64,000 nt of DNA, from NCBI GenBank assembly GCA_016742075.1, contig JACVCL010000004.1:1-64000 (forward strand). Reading direction: 5' to 3'. The stretch comes from Phycisphaerales bacterium (GTDB lineage Bacteria; Planctomycetota; Phycisphaerae; Phycisphaerales; UBA1924). The notes under the pieces are model-generated. The model was given only the letters and a program-made list of their open reading frames with translations. It was not told the DNA's origin and searched no databases. Shown piece by piece: positions 1-9,200 of this stretch (position 1 is its first letter; every line of letters starts with the position of its first letter). Both the position numbers and the translations under genes were made by a program.

Positions 1-68
1 ACCCCCAAGCAACCGCACCCGGGCCCGTCCCCCCCGATCCTGCCGCGAACGACGCCGGCGCGAACCCG

Positions 69-1037
69 ATGCTCAAGACACCTAACAGGCCCGAACCCAG
101 GACCATCGACGAGCTGCTGCCCGGGCGGCTGGCCGCGAAGCTCACGCAGCTCGACCTCGCGAGCCGCAAGCTCTTCGCCGGCAAGCTCAAGGGAGAGCGG
201 CGGAGCAAGAAACGCGGCCAGTCGGTGGAGTTCGCGGACCACCGCCAGTACAGCCTGGGCGACGACACCCGCTTCATCGACTGGAACATCTTCGGGCGGC
301 TCGACCGGCTGTTCGTCAAGCTGTTCCTCGAAGAAGAAGACCTCTCGCTCCACATCGTGATCGACTGCTCGGCCTCGATGGACTGCGGTGAGCCGAGCAA
401 GTTCCACTTCGCGCAGCGGGCGGCCGCGGCGCTGGCGTACATCGGGCTGGTGAACCTCAACCGCGTGTCGCTGACGGCCATTGCCGATCAGCCCCTCGCC
501 GGGCCCGACGGAGACACCGACTCCGAGCCGCTGGACACCGGCGGGGTGGTCTCGACCATCCGCAACCTCCGCGGCCGCAGGCGTGCGCAGGACCTCGGGC
601 ACTTTCTCTGCGGTCTGACGCCCACCGGCCCCTCCCGCTTCACCGACGCCGCCAAGCGCATCGCCCTCGCCCGGCAGGGCAAGGGCGTCATGGTGGTGAT
701 CTCGGATTTCTTCTTCAAGGAAGGCTACGAACAGGCGCTGCGATACCTTGTCGGACGCGGCTACGACCTCGTCGCCATCCAGGCCCTCAGCCCACAGGAG
801 GTCAACCCCGCCATCGGCGGCGATCTGCGGCTACGGGACGTCGAAGACGCCGACTTCGCCGACGTGACCATCTCGGCCCCGCTGCTCAAGCGGTACAAGG
901 CCAACCTCGCGGCGTACTGCGACCAGCTCCGCTCGTTCTGCGCCCGCCGCGACACTACCCTGCTCACCGTCCAGTCCGACACGGCGATCGACTCGCTGAT
1001 CCTCGACTACCTCCGGACCCGGGGGGTGGTGCGATGA
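69..1037 (+). CDS. DUF58 domain protein (MoxR-associated)
   Basis: DUF58 family protein of the type encoded beside MoxR AAA+ ATPases and VWA proteins; its biochemical role is poorly known, probably scaffolding or chaperoning at the membrane side of the cytoplasm. The family core is visible around residues 52-75 (VEFADHRQYSLGDD, then IDWNIFGR), followed by a VWA-like fold with a MIDAS-type motif DCSASM near residue 98. It overlaps the next gene by ATGA. The frame stays open from this ATG back to base 3 (reading PQATAPGPVPPDPAAND), and there is no Shine-Dalgarno before the ATG, so the true start may lie outside the window. A moxR gene is expected just upstream. Confidence 0.85.
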   Translation: MLKTPNRPEPRTIDELLPGRLAAKLTQLDLASRKLFAGKLKGERRSKKRGQSVEFADHRQYSLGDDTRFIDWNIFGRLDRLFVKLFLEEEDLSLHIVIDCSASMDCGEPSKFHFAQRAAAALAYIGLVNLNRVSLTAIADQPLAGPDGDTDSEPLDTGGVVSTIRNLRGRRRAQDLGHFLCGLTPTGPSRFTDAAKRIALARQGKGVMVVISDFFFKEGYEQALRYLVGRGYDLVAIQALSPQEVNPAIGGDLRLRDVEDADFADVTISAPLLKRYKANLAAYCDQLRSFCARRDTTLLTVQSDTAIDSLILDYLRTRGVVR

Positions 1038-3061
1038 CCTGGCTGACCCCGGGATTGGCGGCGGCCGCCGCCGCGATCGCCGTTCCCACCCTGATCATCC
1101 TGTACTTCCTGACGCTGCGCCGCCGCAGCGTCGACGTCTCGACCACGCTCCTGTGGAAGAAGGCCGTGCAGGACCTGCAGGCCAATGCGCCATTCCAGCG
1201 GCTCCGCCGGAACATCCTGCTGCTCCTCCAGCTGGTGATCCTCGCGGCCGCGCTCCTGGCCGTCGCCCAGCCGCAGACACGCAGCGAACAGCCCCCGGGG
1301 GCCAAGACCGTGATCTTCTTCGATCGCTCCGCCAGCATGGCCACAATCGATGAGACCGACGACGCGGGACGCCCGATCTCTCGGCTCGAGAAAGCCAAGC
1401 TCGCCGCGACGCGGTTCGTCGACGGCCTGCGCGAGCCCACGCTCTTCGCCCGTACCGAGGCCGACGAAGCGATGATCATCGCGTTCGACCGCAACGCCGA
1501 AATCGTGCGGCCGTTCACCTCGAACAAGGGGCTGCTCCGAGAGGCGATCTCGCGCCTCACCGCATCGGACGCGGGAACATCGATCGACGCCGCCGTGCGG
1601 CTCGCCAATCCGTACATCTCGCCCCGTCCGACCGCCGAGCAGGGCATGCTGCCGGGGGCGCCGATCGTGCTGTTCTCCGACGGCGGCATCCCCTCGCTCG
1701 ACGCCGTGCGGATCCATCCCGAGACGGAGTTCCGCTACGTGGCCGTCGGGAAAGCCCGAACGCCCAACCTCGCGGTCACGGCCATCCGCGCCGCCCGCGC
1801 GTTCGACAAACCCGATGAGGTCTCGGTGTTCGTCGGCGTCCAGAGCTCGGACCCCGCCCCGAGGACCTTCGACGTCCAGTTCGAGGTCGACGGCGTCGTG
1901 GCCGGGACCAAGGGCGTGGACCTCCCAGGCGCGGCCGACGAGAGCGCTCCCGCCAGCACCGGCGTCGTCTTCCGGCTCGACCGCGCAACGTCGGCGGTCG
2001 TCGCGGCCCGCATCGTCGCCCAGGATGCACTGCCCGCCGACAATGTGGCGAGGCTGGTGCTGCCCCCGGCCAAGCGCCTGGCGGTGGCGCTGGTCACCGA
2101 GGGCAATTTCTTCATCCGCCTGGCGATCGAGGGGATGCCCCTTTCCAAGTTCGAACAGATCACGCCTGCAGAGTTCCAATCCCGCGCCGACTCCGGCTCG
2201 CTCGACGCCTTTGACGTCTACGTCCTCGACGGCTTCGTCCCGGCCCGACGCGAGGGCCGGCCGGCGCTACCGCCCGGCCGATTCCTCGTGCTCGGCGCCG
2301 TGCCCGCCCTGCGGGGGATCACGCCCACCGGCGAACCGGAGCAGCGGGCCGCGGTGATCACCGACTACGACCGCGACCATCCGATTCTCCGCCTGGCCTC
2401 CCTTGACAACCTGATCATCGGCAGGCAAACACCGGTTCGGGCCGCGAGCGACGTGCGTGTCCTCGCGTCCTCGACCGTCGGACCCGCCATCATCGACGCC
2501 GCCCAGGAGGCCACCCGAGCCATCGTGCTCACGTTCTCCCCCGCCGACTCGAACTGGCCCTTCGACCAGGGCCTGCTTCTGTTCATCTTCGGCGCCGTTC
2601 GCGCCCTCGGCGACGACGCCGCCGACCTCACCGCCGCCACGTTCCAACCGGGAGAAGTCCTGACCACCAAGTTGCCGCCGGGGGCGTCGGCTGTTCGCAT
2701 CGCTCGCCCCGACGGCGTCGAGAGCCCGCTGGAACCCGCCGCCGACGGGCTGGTGACCTACGGGCCTGTGGCCTCGGCCGGCCTCTACGTGGTTCGCTGG
2801 AACGGGCGTGCCGGCCCGCAGGATCTCGATCCCGACTCGGGCCGGCCGGGCCGGGTGCTGGCTGTGAACATCGCCGATCCGCAGGAGTCTCAGCTCATCG
2901 CCCGCGAGCGGGTGAACATCCCCCGCGGGGAGGTCCGGGCGGCAAACCGAGACGGCGCGGCCCCTCCCGCGGCACGGCGCCTCTGGCCATACCTCCTTTG
3001 GGGGGCCATCCTGGTGCTGATGCTCGAGTGGTTTGTCTACAACCGGAAAGTCCAGATCTGA
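1034..3061 (+). CDS. BatA/VWA domain membrane protein
   Basis: Membrane-anchored von Willebrand factor A protein with an N-terminal BatA (aerotolerance regulator N-terminal) region. Visible parts: a first membrane helix at about residues 7-27, a second at about 59-80, a VWA domain with MIDAS motif DRSAS at about 97-101, a large middle part that looks extracytoplasmic, and a C-terminal helix at about 651-668 followed by a basic tail. Its start overlaps the DUF58 stop by ATGA, and the following gene begins 23 bases later. Together the genes match the DUF58/BatA/ABC cluster common in planctomycetes. Substrate and exact role are unknown. Confidence 0.85.
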   Translation: MTWLTPGLAAAAAAIAVPTLIILYFLTLRRRSVDVSTTLLWKKAVQDLQANAPFQRLRRNILLLLQLVILAAALLAVAQPQTRSEQPPGAKTVIFFDRSASMATIDETDDAGRPISRLEKAKLAATRFVDGLREPTLFARTEADEAMIIAFDRNAEIVRPFTSNKGLLREAISRLTASDAGTSIDAAVRLANPYISPRPTAEQGMLPGAPIVLFSDGGIPSLDAVRIHPETEFRYVAVGKARTPNLAVTAIRAARAFDKPDEVSVFVGVQSSDPAPRTFDVQFEVDGVVAGTKGVDLPGAADESAPASTGVVFRLDRATSAVVAARIVAQDALPADNVARLVLPPAKRLAVALVTEGNFFIRLAIEGMPLSKFEQITPAEFQSRADSGSLDAFDVYVLDGFVPARREGRPALPPGRFLVLGAVPALRGITPTGEPEQRAAVITDYDRDHPILRLASLDNLIIGRQTPVRAASDVRVLASSTVGPAIIDAAQEATRAIVLTFSPADSNWPFDQGLLLFIFGAVRALGDDAADLTAATFQPGEVLTTKLPPGASAVRIARPDGVESPLEPAADGLVTYGPVASAGLYVVRWNGRAGPQDLDPDSGRPGRVLAVNIADPQESQLIARERVNIPRGEVRAANRDGAAPPAARRLWPYLLWGAILVLMLEWFVYNRKVQI

Positions 3062-3068
3062 TCCTCCG

Positions 3069-3075
3069 AAGGAGG
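3069..3075 (+). promoter_or_regulatory. Shine-Dalgarno fixing the start at 3085
   Basis: AAGGAGG lies nine bases before ATG 3085. The longer ORF of the track (start 2998) would overlap the preceding gene by 64 bases and lacks such a site, so 3085 is taken as the start. It is among the strongest ribosome-binding sites in the window. Confidence 0.8.
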
Positions 3076-3084
3076 GCGTTCGGT

Positions 3085-5166
3085 ATGCCGACGCGGACCG
3101 CGATCTGTTTAGCCATCGGCCTTCTGCTGGTCGGCGGCAGGGCCGCGCCGGGCGGCGAGGGTGGGCCGGCCCCGGCCGATCGGCGGCCGACGATGTCCGT
3201 GTCGATCGGGTTCGCCGGGGCTACGTTCTCCGAGGTGTGGAATCCCCTTCGAGTGGCGGTCACCGGCGGCCTAGACCCCGTTGAGGGGATGGCCGTTGCA
3301 TCGATCAGCCGACAGAACCGGCGGATCATGACCGCCGCGGCGCCGTTCGTGGCCACACCGGGCCAGACCACGTACGTCGACCTCGGCGTCGTTCTTCCCT
3401 TGCAGAGTGGCTGGATGCCGGCCGGCACAGACGTCAGCATCGACGTCGCACTGGTTGACGCTGCTGGGCGCCGCTTCCGGGAGGCCCGGCTGGCGACCGA
3501 CCCGCGCGGCGCCGACCTACAGATGTCCCCCACTTTGAGGCATGCCCGTGAGAACGTGGTGGTGGTGGGCGACGTCGGGCTGCCGGAGGTAGCCCGCGCG
3601 GCCGCCCGGGCCGCCGCACCGGTGGAGAAGGACGCCGAAAACCCTGACGGCACGGCAGACCGCGGGCCGCAACTCGAGTCGGCGACCATCGTGGTCGTTT
3701 CGCCCGGGGATCTGCCGGCGAAGGCGGCGCTCTACGAGGGCGTGGGCGTGCTGGTGGCCGACGCCCGAGCCTTTGAGAGGCTGCCCGACCGCGCGTCCGA
3801 GGCGGTGCGGTCGTGGGTGCGCGCGGGCGGCCGGATGGCGATCGTCGGCCCGCCCCCCGGGCGCTGGGTCGATGGGGTTGCCGGTCCCGGGGTGCTCAGG
3901 GTCGACAGCGTGGCCCAGGAGGGCCTGTTGTCGGTCGCGAAGACGGTGCTGCGACTCGGGCCCGAGGGCCAATCGAGGGGCTGGACCCTTTCCGATCTGT
4001 CTGGGGACGTCGCATTGGCGAGCGGCCCGGTCGGGTTCGGCTGGCTCGCGGTGCTCAGCGCCGCCCCCCGGAATGACCTCACCAGCAAGGACGCCTGGGA
4101 GTCGGTGCTGGAAGACCTTGGGTATGTGCCCCCGGAAGTCGACAGACGCCGCAGCCCGGAGACCCAAATGCCGGCGCCGCTGGGCTTCCGAAATGGCGTG
4201 CTCGACGCTCTGCTGGCGGTCGTCCGTCCGGCCGACCCGGTGCCATACTGGCTGCTGCCGCTCCCGATCCTGGCGTTGGCGATTCTTGTGGGTCCCATCG
4301 ACCGGCTCGTGCTGCGCCGGACGGGCCGCCTTCAGTGGTCGTGGGCCACCGCGTTGGTGTGGGTTGCGCTGTTCAGCGCCTTCGGCTGGCTGCTGCCGCA
4401 TTGGCTGCGCACCGGCCCCAGCCGCAGCGTTCGCACCGAGTGCATCGACAGCACCGCCGATGACCCGACGAGCCGCCGCTCGGGGGCCACAGCCGTATTC
4501 ACGTCGTCGCAGCGCGAGTTGGGGATCGATGGGCTGCCCGGCGGAGCTTGGACCCGCCCGTTGGACTCGGTCATCGGCTACTGGAGCGATGAGGCACGAC
4601 TCCCGGAGTGGCGATCGCGGCAGGGCGCAGGCTCGACGGCGACCGCGAACGCCGGGATCTGGACGTTCCGCGCCATCGCGGACGAATCGGAGGTGCCCTC
4701 GGCATGGTCGGCCCGTGTCGGGCGGCAGCCCGGCGAGCCGGGATGGCGCGTCGAGATCCGCGGTCCGGCCGGTGATGTCCCCGCCGCGGCCGTGCTCACA
4801 ACCCACAATGGAACATGGGCACTGCAACCACGGGCGGGGTCGACCGGGGTCTTCGACACCGAGAGGCGGGAGCCCGAAACTCGCTCTCCGCTGTTCATTC
4901 CCAGCCTCCGCGATGAACACGGCGTGACCCGAGCGCAGGCGGCCGTGAGCCCAGAGTCGGCGCCGCTGATGCTGGCGGGATCGATCGCCCGCACGGCCGG
5001 CATGCGCCGGGCCGTCGGCACAGGCCGCTACGCCGTGGTGATGTTCACGGCGCCGCCGCCGCCGCCGGACGTTCGCGTCCGCGAGAGCGAGTACCACGAA
5101 GGCGCGACGCTCTACCGCCTGCTCGTGCCGATCGACCCTCCCGAGCCTTCGGAGTCTCAACGATGA
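3085..5166 (+). CDS. Exported/membrane protein of the DUF58-BatA cluster
   Basis: A 693-residue protein with a signal peptide (MPTRTAICLAIGLLLVGG) and a large extracytoplasmic N-terminal half. Two membrane helices follow at about residues 386-408 and 417-440, separated by a basic loop (RLVLRRTGR), and then a second soluble domain that should face the same side as the first. I recognise no enzyme motif. The middle region around DARAFERLPDRASEAVRSWV resembles the glutamine-amidotransferase-like part found in similar cluster proteins, but this is weak. It is coupled to the following ABC ATPase by ATGA, which suggests that it works with that transporter. Confidence 0.75.
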   Translation: MPTRTAICLAIGLLLVGGRAAPGGEGGPAPADRRPTMSVSIGFAGATFSEVWNPLRVAVTGGLDPVEGMAVASISRQNRRIMTAAAPFVATPGQTTYVDLGVVLPLQSGWMPAGTDVSIDVALVDAAGRRFREARLATDPRGADLQMSPTLRHARENVVVVGDVGLPEVARAAARAAAPVEKDAENPDGTADRGPQLESATIVVVSPGDLPAKAALYEGVGVLVADARAFERLPDRASEAVRSWVRAGGRMAIVGPPPGRWVDGVAGPGVLRVDSVAQEGLLSVAKTVLRLGPEGQSRGWTLSDLSGDVALASGPVGFGWLAVLSAAPRNDLTSKDAWESVLEDLGYVPPEVDRRRSPETQMPAPLGFRNGVLDALLAVVRPADPVPYWLLPLPILALAILVGPIDRLVLRRTGRLQWSWATALVWVALFSAFGWLLPHWLRTGPSRSVRTECIDSTADDPTSRRSGATAVFTSSQRELGIDGLPGGAWTRPLDSVIGYWSDEARLPEWRSRQGAGSTATANAGIWTFRAIADESEVPSAWSARVGRQPGEPGWRVEIRGPAGDVPAAAVLTTHNGTWALQPRAGSTGVFDTERREPETRSPLFIPSLRDEHGVTRAQAAVSPESAPLMLAGSIARTAGMRRAVGTGRYAVVMFTAPPPPPDVRVRESEYHEGATLYRLLVPIDPPEPSESQR

Positions 5167-6107
5167 TCGAGATGCGCGGCGTCACCGTGCGGTACCGGGA
5201 CCTGACCGCCCTGGACCGGCTCGACCTGACCATCGGCCAGGGGGAGGTGTTCGGGTACATCGGCCCGAACGGGGCGGGTAAGTCGACGACGATGAAGGTG
5301 CTCGCATGCCTGCTGCAGGCCGACGAGGGGAAGGCCTCGGTGTGCGGGCTCGACGTTCGCGACCGCCCGCAGGACATCCGCCGGATTCTCGGCTACATGC
5401 CCGACTTCCTGGGCATCTACGACGACTTGACCGTCGACGAATACCTCCAGTTCTTCGCCGCGGCCTACGGCATACCCCGCAAGAGGCGGGGGCCGCTGGT
5501 GGGAGGCGTGCTCGAACTGACGGACCTCACCGAGAAACGCCACGCGATGGTTGATTCACTCAGCCGGGGCATGCAGCAGCGGCTGGGGGTGGCCCGGGTG
5601 CTGGTGCACGACCCGAAAGTGCTGCTCCTCGACGAGCCCGCGTCCGGTCTCGACCCGAGGGCCCGCATCGAGATGCGGTCGCTCCTCACCGAGCTCCGGA
5701 GCATGGGCAAGACGATCGTTGTGTCGTCGCACATTCTCTCGGAGCTTCACGAGATGTGCACGAGCATCGGCATCATCGAGCGAGGCCGGCTGCTCTTCGC
5801 CGGCCGAATCGAGGACGCGTTCGATCGGGCCACCTCCGGCGAGGTGATCGGCGTGCGCCTGGAGAACGGACCCGACGCCGGCGCGGTGCGCGACCGGGCC
5901 GTGGCCCGTCTGCGGGAAGACGCACGCGTGCGGAGCGCGGCCGCGGAGGGTGAGGACCTGGTCGTCGAACTGGCCACCGGCGAGCACCCGCACCACTTCA
6001 TCATCGACACCGTGGTCGCCGCGGGCGGCCGGATCAGGGCGTTCACGCCCCGCACGCGGAAGCTCGAGGACGTGTTCCTGAACATCACGAAGGGGCAGGT
6101 GCAGTGA
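5163..6107 (+). CDS. ABC transporter ATP-binding protein
   Basis: Cytoplasmic ATPase of an ABC-2-type exporter. It has Walker [10 protein letters not shown] (residues 34-42), signature LSRGMQQRLG (about 133-142), Walker B VLLLDEP (about 153-159) and the H-loop SSHILSE. The C-terminal extension of about 90 residues is usual for the CcmA/NatA/GldA-like group. It starts inside the stop of the preceding gene (ATGA) and ends inside the start of its permease (GTGA), so the pair is clearly one unit. The substrate is not evident. Confidence 0.92.
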   Translation: MIEMRGVTVRYRDLTALDRLDLTIGQGEVFGYIGPNGAGKSTTMKVLACLLQADEGKASVCGLDVRDRPQDIRRILGYMPDFLGIYDDLTVDEYLQFFAAAYGIPRKRRGPLVGGVLELTDLTEKRHAMVDSLSRGMQQRLGVARVLVHDPKVLLLDEPASGLDPRARIEMRSLLTELRSMGKTIVVSSHILSELHEMCTSIGIIERGRLLFAGRIEDAFDRATSGEVIGVRLENGPDAGAVRDRAVARLREDARVRSAAAEGEDLVVELATGEHPHHFIIDTVVAAGGRIRAFTPRTRKLEDVFLNITKGQVQ

Positions 6108-7972
6108 ACGCGCTATCGCCTGACTCGGCGGGTGTGCACGCGGCGGTGCCCGCCATCCCGCGCCACTACGGGCGGTGGTGGAACCCCTTATCGCTGCTCT
6201 TCGGGCCGATCTTCGTGAAGGAGATGCTGGCCTCAGGCCGGCGCCGCACGACCTTTGCGATCCGGACCGTCTTCCTGCTGGTTCTCGGCACGGTGCTTCT
6301 GCTGTCGCTCTCCGGCACGGCCGACCGTGCTGCGGGTTCAGCGGCCGAGGCGCAGCGCCTGTCGTCGCTCGCGTCGGACTTCGCCGCCGCGGTCGGATGG
6401 ATCACCTTTGTGGGCCTGTCTCTGCTGGCGGCGATCATGACGGCCGGGGCGATCCCCGAGGAGCGCTCGGCCCGGACAATGGCCTCACTGTTCTCCACCC
6501 CGCTCACCGCCGGCCAGATGGTCTTCGGCAAACTTGCAGCGAGGATCGCCCAACTCGTCCTGCTCGCGCTCGCGACGATCCCGGCGCTCCTGTTCCTGCG
6601 CCTGCTCGGGGGTGTTGAGCTCACGCACATCCTGGCGTTCGCCGCGGCCACGTTCTCGACGGTGTTCTTCACGGCCTCGGTCGCGCTGTTCCTCTCGATG
6701 TGGACGCCGCGGGTCGCGAGCGCCGCCGTGCTCGCGTCGATCGTGTCGCTCGCGGTGCAACTGGGTCCGGCCTTCGTGCTGTCGATCCTGCAAGCCCGCG
6801 CAGGAGGACCACCGGCAGGGCTCGCGTACACGGTGTATGCCTCGCCGGCGCTCAGCGTCGTCGCCGCGACCAATCCTTCGGAGTTTCGGATGCTCGGCGT
6901 TGATGGCGGAGTAGCGTGGGCCGTGGCCTCGTCCCTCGTCGGCGGGATGGGGATGCTGGTGGCAACCCTTGCCGCGGCGACGCTGCGCCGCGTGGCCCTG
7001 GCCGAACCGCGAAAGGCACGCAGGGGGGCGCGGCGCCAGCGTCATCCGGCCCGGATACTCTCGCCTTCGGCGGAGCAACAGCATGGTGCCGCGAACGCAG
7101 CGGCGGCGCCGACCGTCACGCGGCGCGGATCCCGCGAGGTCTGGGATAACCCGGTTCTCTGGCGGGAGCTGCGGCGGCCGCTGGCGGCATCGAAGCTGGT
7201 GCTCGGTCTGTTCATCGCGATCGGCGCGGGGTTCGTCGCGCTGGTCTACTGGCGGACGACGATGCGCGACCAGGACATGCACTACCTCGTCGCGTACGCG
7301 GGCGCGGTGCTGCAGTACCTCATCGCGGCCACGATCACGCCTTCCGCCGTGGCTTCCGAGCGAGAGCGCCGCACATGGGAGGTCCTGCTTTCCACGCCGA
7401 TCCCGGCCCGGCGGATCATCTTCGCGAAGTTTCTCGGGCACATCCCGCGTCTGCTGGTGATACCGGGCCTTCTGGGCCTCCACTTCGCCGCGGCGGCCGC
7501 GCAGCGTGTGATGCCCCCCATCAGCCTGGCCCACATCGTGCTGGTGCTGCTCGCCTGGTCGCTGGCGACGGCTGCCACGGGCATCATGTTCTCGGTGGCG
7601 GTGAGGTCCACGCTGTCGGCGATGCTCTGCAACATCGGCCTCTGGGCGGCAGCGTGGGTCGGGCTTCCCCTGGTCTTGGCGGCGGTTCTGGCCCCTTGGG
7701 ATGCGCCGATCCTGAACCGGGCCGTGCTTCTTCTCAACCCGTTCTACCTGCTCGGCCAGGCCATCAGCGGCGGATGGGAATTCGGCGGCGGGAACCCCGC
7801 GTACGTCCGTGATGCGTCGAGCGAGCTGTACACACTGGTCGGCAGGCGCTGGAGCACGAACGCGTTCTCACTGCTGCTCCTGCTGTCCATCGGGGTCGCC
7901 GCCGCATTCGCGGCCGCGGCGATGTGGGCGGCTGTGCGGCTGGTGCCGCGGACCCTCAGGAAGGCCGGCTGA
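6104..7972 (+). CDS. ABC-2 type transporter permease (duplicated halves)
   Basis: A 622-residue polytopic membrane protein, start codon GTG overlapping the ATPase stop. It appears to contain two permease halves. The first (residues about 20-300) has a run of six helices and an EERSARTMASLFSTPL motif after helix 2. The second (about 345-620) repeats the plan with SERERRTWEVLLSTPI. A basic, Ala/Arg-rich cytoplasmic linker joins the halves. The repeated E-R-x-x-x-T/W-x-x-L-S-T-P motif is typical of ABC-2 permeases. The fused pseudo-dimer fits a single ATPase gene. Last gene of the operon that begins with DUF58. Confidence 0.88.
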   Translation: MNALSPDSAGVHAAVPAIPRHYGRWWNPLSLLFGPIFVKEMLASGRRRTTFAIRTVFLLVLGTVLLLSLSGTADRAAGSAAEAQRLSSLASDFAAAVGWITFVGLSLLAAIMTAGAIPEERSARTMASLFSTPLTAGQMVFGKLAARIAQLVLLALATIPALLFLRLLGGVELTHILAFAAATFSTVFFTASVALFLSMWTPRVASAAVLASIVSLAVQLGPAFVLSILQARAGGPPAGLAYTVYASPALSVVAATNPSEFRMLGVDGGVAWAVASSLVGGMGMLVATLAAATLRRVALAEPRKARRGARRQRHPARILSPSAEQQHGAANAAAAPTVTRRGSREVWDNPVLWRELRRPLAASKLVLGLFIAIGAGFVALVYWRTTMRDQDMHYLVAYAGAVLQYLIAATITPSAVASERERRTWEVLLSTPIPARRIIFAKFLGHIPRLLVIPGLLGLHFAAAAAQRVMPPISLAHIVLVLLAWSLATAATGIMFSVAVRSTLSAMLCNIGLWAAAWVGLPLVLAAVLAPWDAPILNRAVLLLNPFYLLGQAISGGWEFGGGNPAYVRDASSELYTLVGRRWSTNAFSLLLLLSIGVAAAFAAAAMWAAVRLVPRTLRKAG

Positions 7973-7999
7973 CCGGCTGCCGGGGATCCACCGGTTACC

Positions 8000-8005
8000 T
8001 ATCAT
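8000..8005 (+). promoter_or_regulatory. -10 box (TATCAT) of a likely leaderless promoter, thiS
   Basis: TATCAT stands exactly six bases before the GTG start of thiS, so transcription would begin at or within a base of the start codon. There is no Shine-Dalgarno and no clear -35 box. Confidence 0.5.
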
Positions 8006-8011
8006 CGGCCC

Positions 8012-8212
8012 GTGAACGTCGTCGTCAACGGACAGCCCGAGTCGCTCGCGGATCGCAGCACCGTCGCCGATCTGCTCCGGGCCCACGGTCTCCAGAGCAA
8101 GCCGTGCGCCGTGGAGGTCAACCGCGAGGTGGTGCCCAAGCGGCGGCACGGCGAACATGAACTCCGCGACGGCGACCGCGTAGAGATCGTCACCCTCGTC
8201 GGCGGCGGATGA
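8012..8212 (+). CDS. thiS: Sulfur carrier protein ThiS
   Basis: A 66-residue beta-grasp sulfur carrier for thiazole synthesis. It starts [12 protein letters not shown] and ends in the expected Gly-Gly (VGGG, one extra Gly). The C-terminal glycine is adenylated by ThiF and converted to the thiocarboxylate that ThiG uses. The start is GTG, directly followed downstream by thiG with an ATGA overlap. The three-glycine end leaves open whether the last residue is trimmed or tolerated. The start is probably leaderless (see the -10 box). Confidence 0.9.
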   Translation: MNVVVNGQPESLADRSTVADLLRAHGLQSKPCAVEVNREVVPKRRHGEHELRDGDRVEIVTLVGGG

Positions 8213-9111
8213 CCCTCCGGCCCGCCTGCGCGTTCCCCGAACACCGCATGACCACGCTCCCGCCGACCACCCACCCCGCCACCGAACCCGGCCTGTCACC
8301 GTTCGTTCTCGCCGGCCGGACTTTCACTTCGCGGCTGATCGTTGGCACCGGCAAGTACCGCGACTTCGACACGATGCGCCGGGCCCTCGATGCTTGCGGC
8401 GCCGAGGTGGTCACCGTCGCGGTCCGGCGAGAACGGTTGTTCAACGACCGCGGGGAGTCGCTGCTCGATGCTCTGGATCTCGCCCGCTACACGATCCTGC
8501 CCAACACCGCGGGCTGCTTCTCGGCCGACGACGCCGTGCGCGTCGCCCGACTGGGCCGCGAGCTGCTCGAGCAGGTCGGCAACCCCGGCGCCTCGTGGGT
8601 CAAGCTCGAGGTGCTCGGCGACAAGAAGACCCTGCTGCCCGACCCGGTGGGCACGCTGGAGGCCTGCCGCGAGCTCGTGAAGGACGGGTTCGAGGTGCTC
8701 TGCTACACCAGCGACGACCCCATTTCGGCCCAGCGGATCAAGGACGCCGGCGCGGCGTCGGTGATGCCCGCAGGCTCCCCGATCGGCTCAGGCCAGGGGG
8801 TGCTCAACCGCAACAACATCCTGCTCATCCTCCAGATGCTCAAGGCCGCCGATCCCGCCTATCCGGTGATCGTCGACGCCGGGGTCGGTTCCGCTTCCGA
8901 CGTGTCCGTCGCGATGGAGATCGGGGCCGATGCCGTGCTGCTCAACACCGCCATCGCCCACGCCAAAGACCCCGTGATGATGGCCCACGCCATGCGTCAC
9001 GCCACGGCCGGCGGGCGGCAGTCGTACCTGGCCGGCCGGATCCCCAAACGGCTGTACGCCTCTGCTTCCAGCCCGTGGGAAGGCGTGATCTCCTACATCC
9101 CGGGCGAGTGA
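8209..9111 (+). CDS. thiG: Thiazole synthase ThiG
   Basis: Condenses 1-deoxy-D-xylulose 5-phosphate, dehydroglycine and ThiS thiocarboxylate into the thiazole phosphate of thiamine. Family signatures: [12 protein letters not shown] near the N-terminus, [13 protein letters not shown], the [10 protein letters not shown] segment with the lysine expected to form the imine with DXP, and the phosphate-binding end [12 protein letters not shown] with [14 protein letters not shown]. The ATGA overlap with thiS supports start 8209; a second in-frame ATG at 8248 gives a more usual N-terminus. No TPP riboswitch is visible upstream of thiS. Confidence 0.95.
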   Translation: MTLRPACAFPEHRMTTLPPTTHPATEPGLSPFVLAGRTFTSRLIVGTGKYRDFDTMRRALDACGAEVVTVAVRRERLFNDRGESLLDALDLARYTILPNTAGCFSADDAVRVARLGRELLEQVGNPGASWVKLEVLGDKKTLLPDPVGTLEACRELVKDGFEVLCYTSDDPISAQRIKDAGAASVMPAGSPIGSGQGVLNRNNILLILQMLKAADPAYPVIVDAGVGSASDVSVAMEIGADAVLLNTAIAHAKDPVMMAHAMRHATAGGRQSYLAGRIPKRLYASASSPWEGVISYIPGE

Positions 9112-9122
9112 GCACGCCGGTC

Positions 9123-9140
9123 CGATCACCAAGGTGATCG
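9123..9140. promoter_or_regulatory. 18-bp palindrome upstream of hutU
   Basis: CGATCACC-AA-GGTGATCG, a perfect 8-bp inverted repeat with a 2-base centre, lies 60-78 bases before the hutU start and 12 bases after thiG. No T-run follows, so a repressor or activator site is more likely than a terminator. A TAGACT box (9164-9169) lies just downstream and could be the hutU -10. Confidence 0.4.
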
Positions 9141-9163
9141 CGCTCGGCCGGCAGCGCCGGGGG

Positions 9164-9169
9164 TAGACT
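9164..9169 (+). promoter_or_regulatory. Candidate -10 box (TAGACT) for hutU
   Basis: TAGACT fits the TANNNT pattern and would start transcription about 25 bases before the hutU ATG, leaving room for its AGGAG ribosome-binding site. No good -35 box is visible; the 18-bp palindrome occupies that position. Confidence 0.3.
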
Positions 9170-9200
9170 TCGGACGCCTCCGCCACCCAGGAGTTGTCCG

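Noticed and set aside
7973-8011. TPP riboswitch in front of thiS
   Set aside because: Only 39 bases lie between the permease and thiS; no THI-box (CUGAGA) is present.
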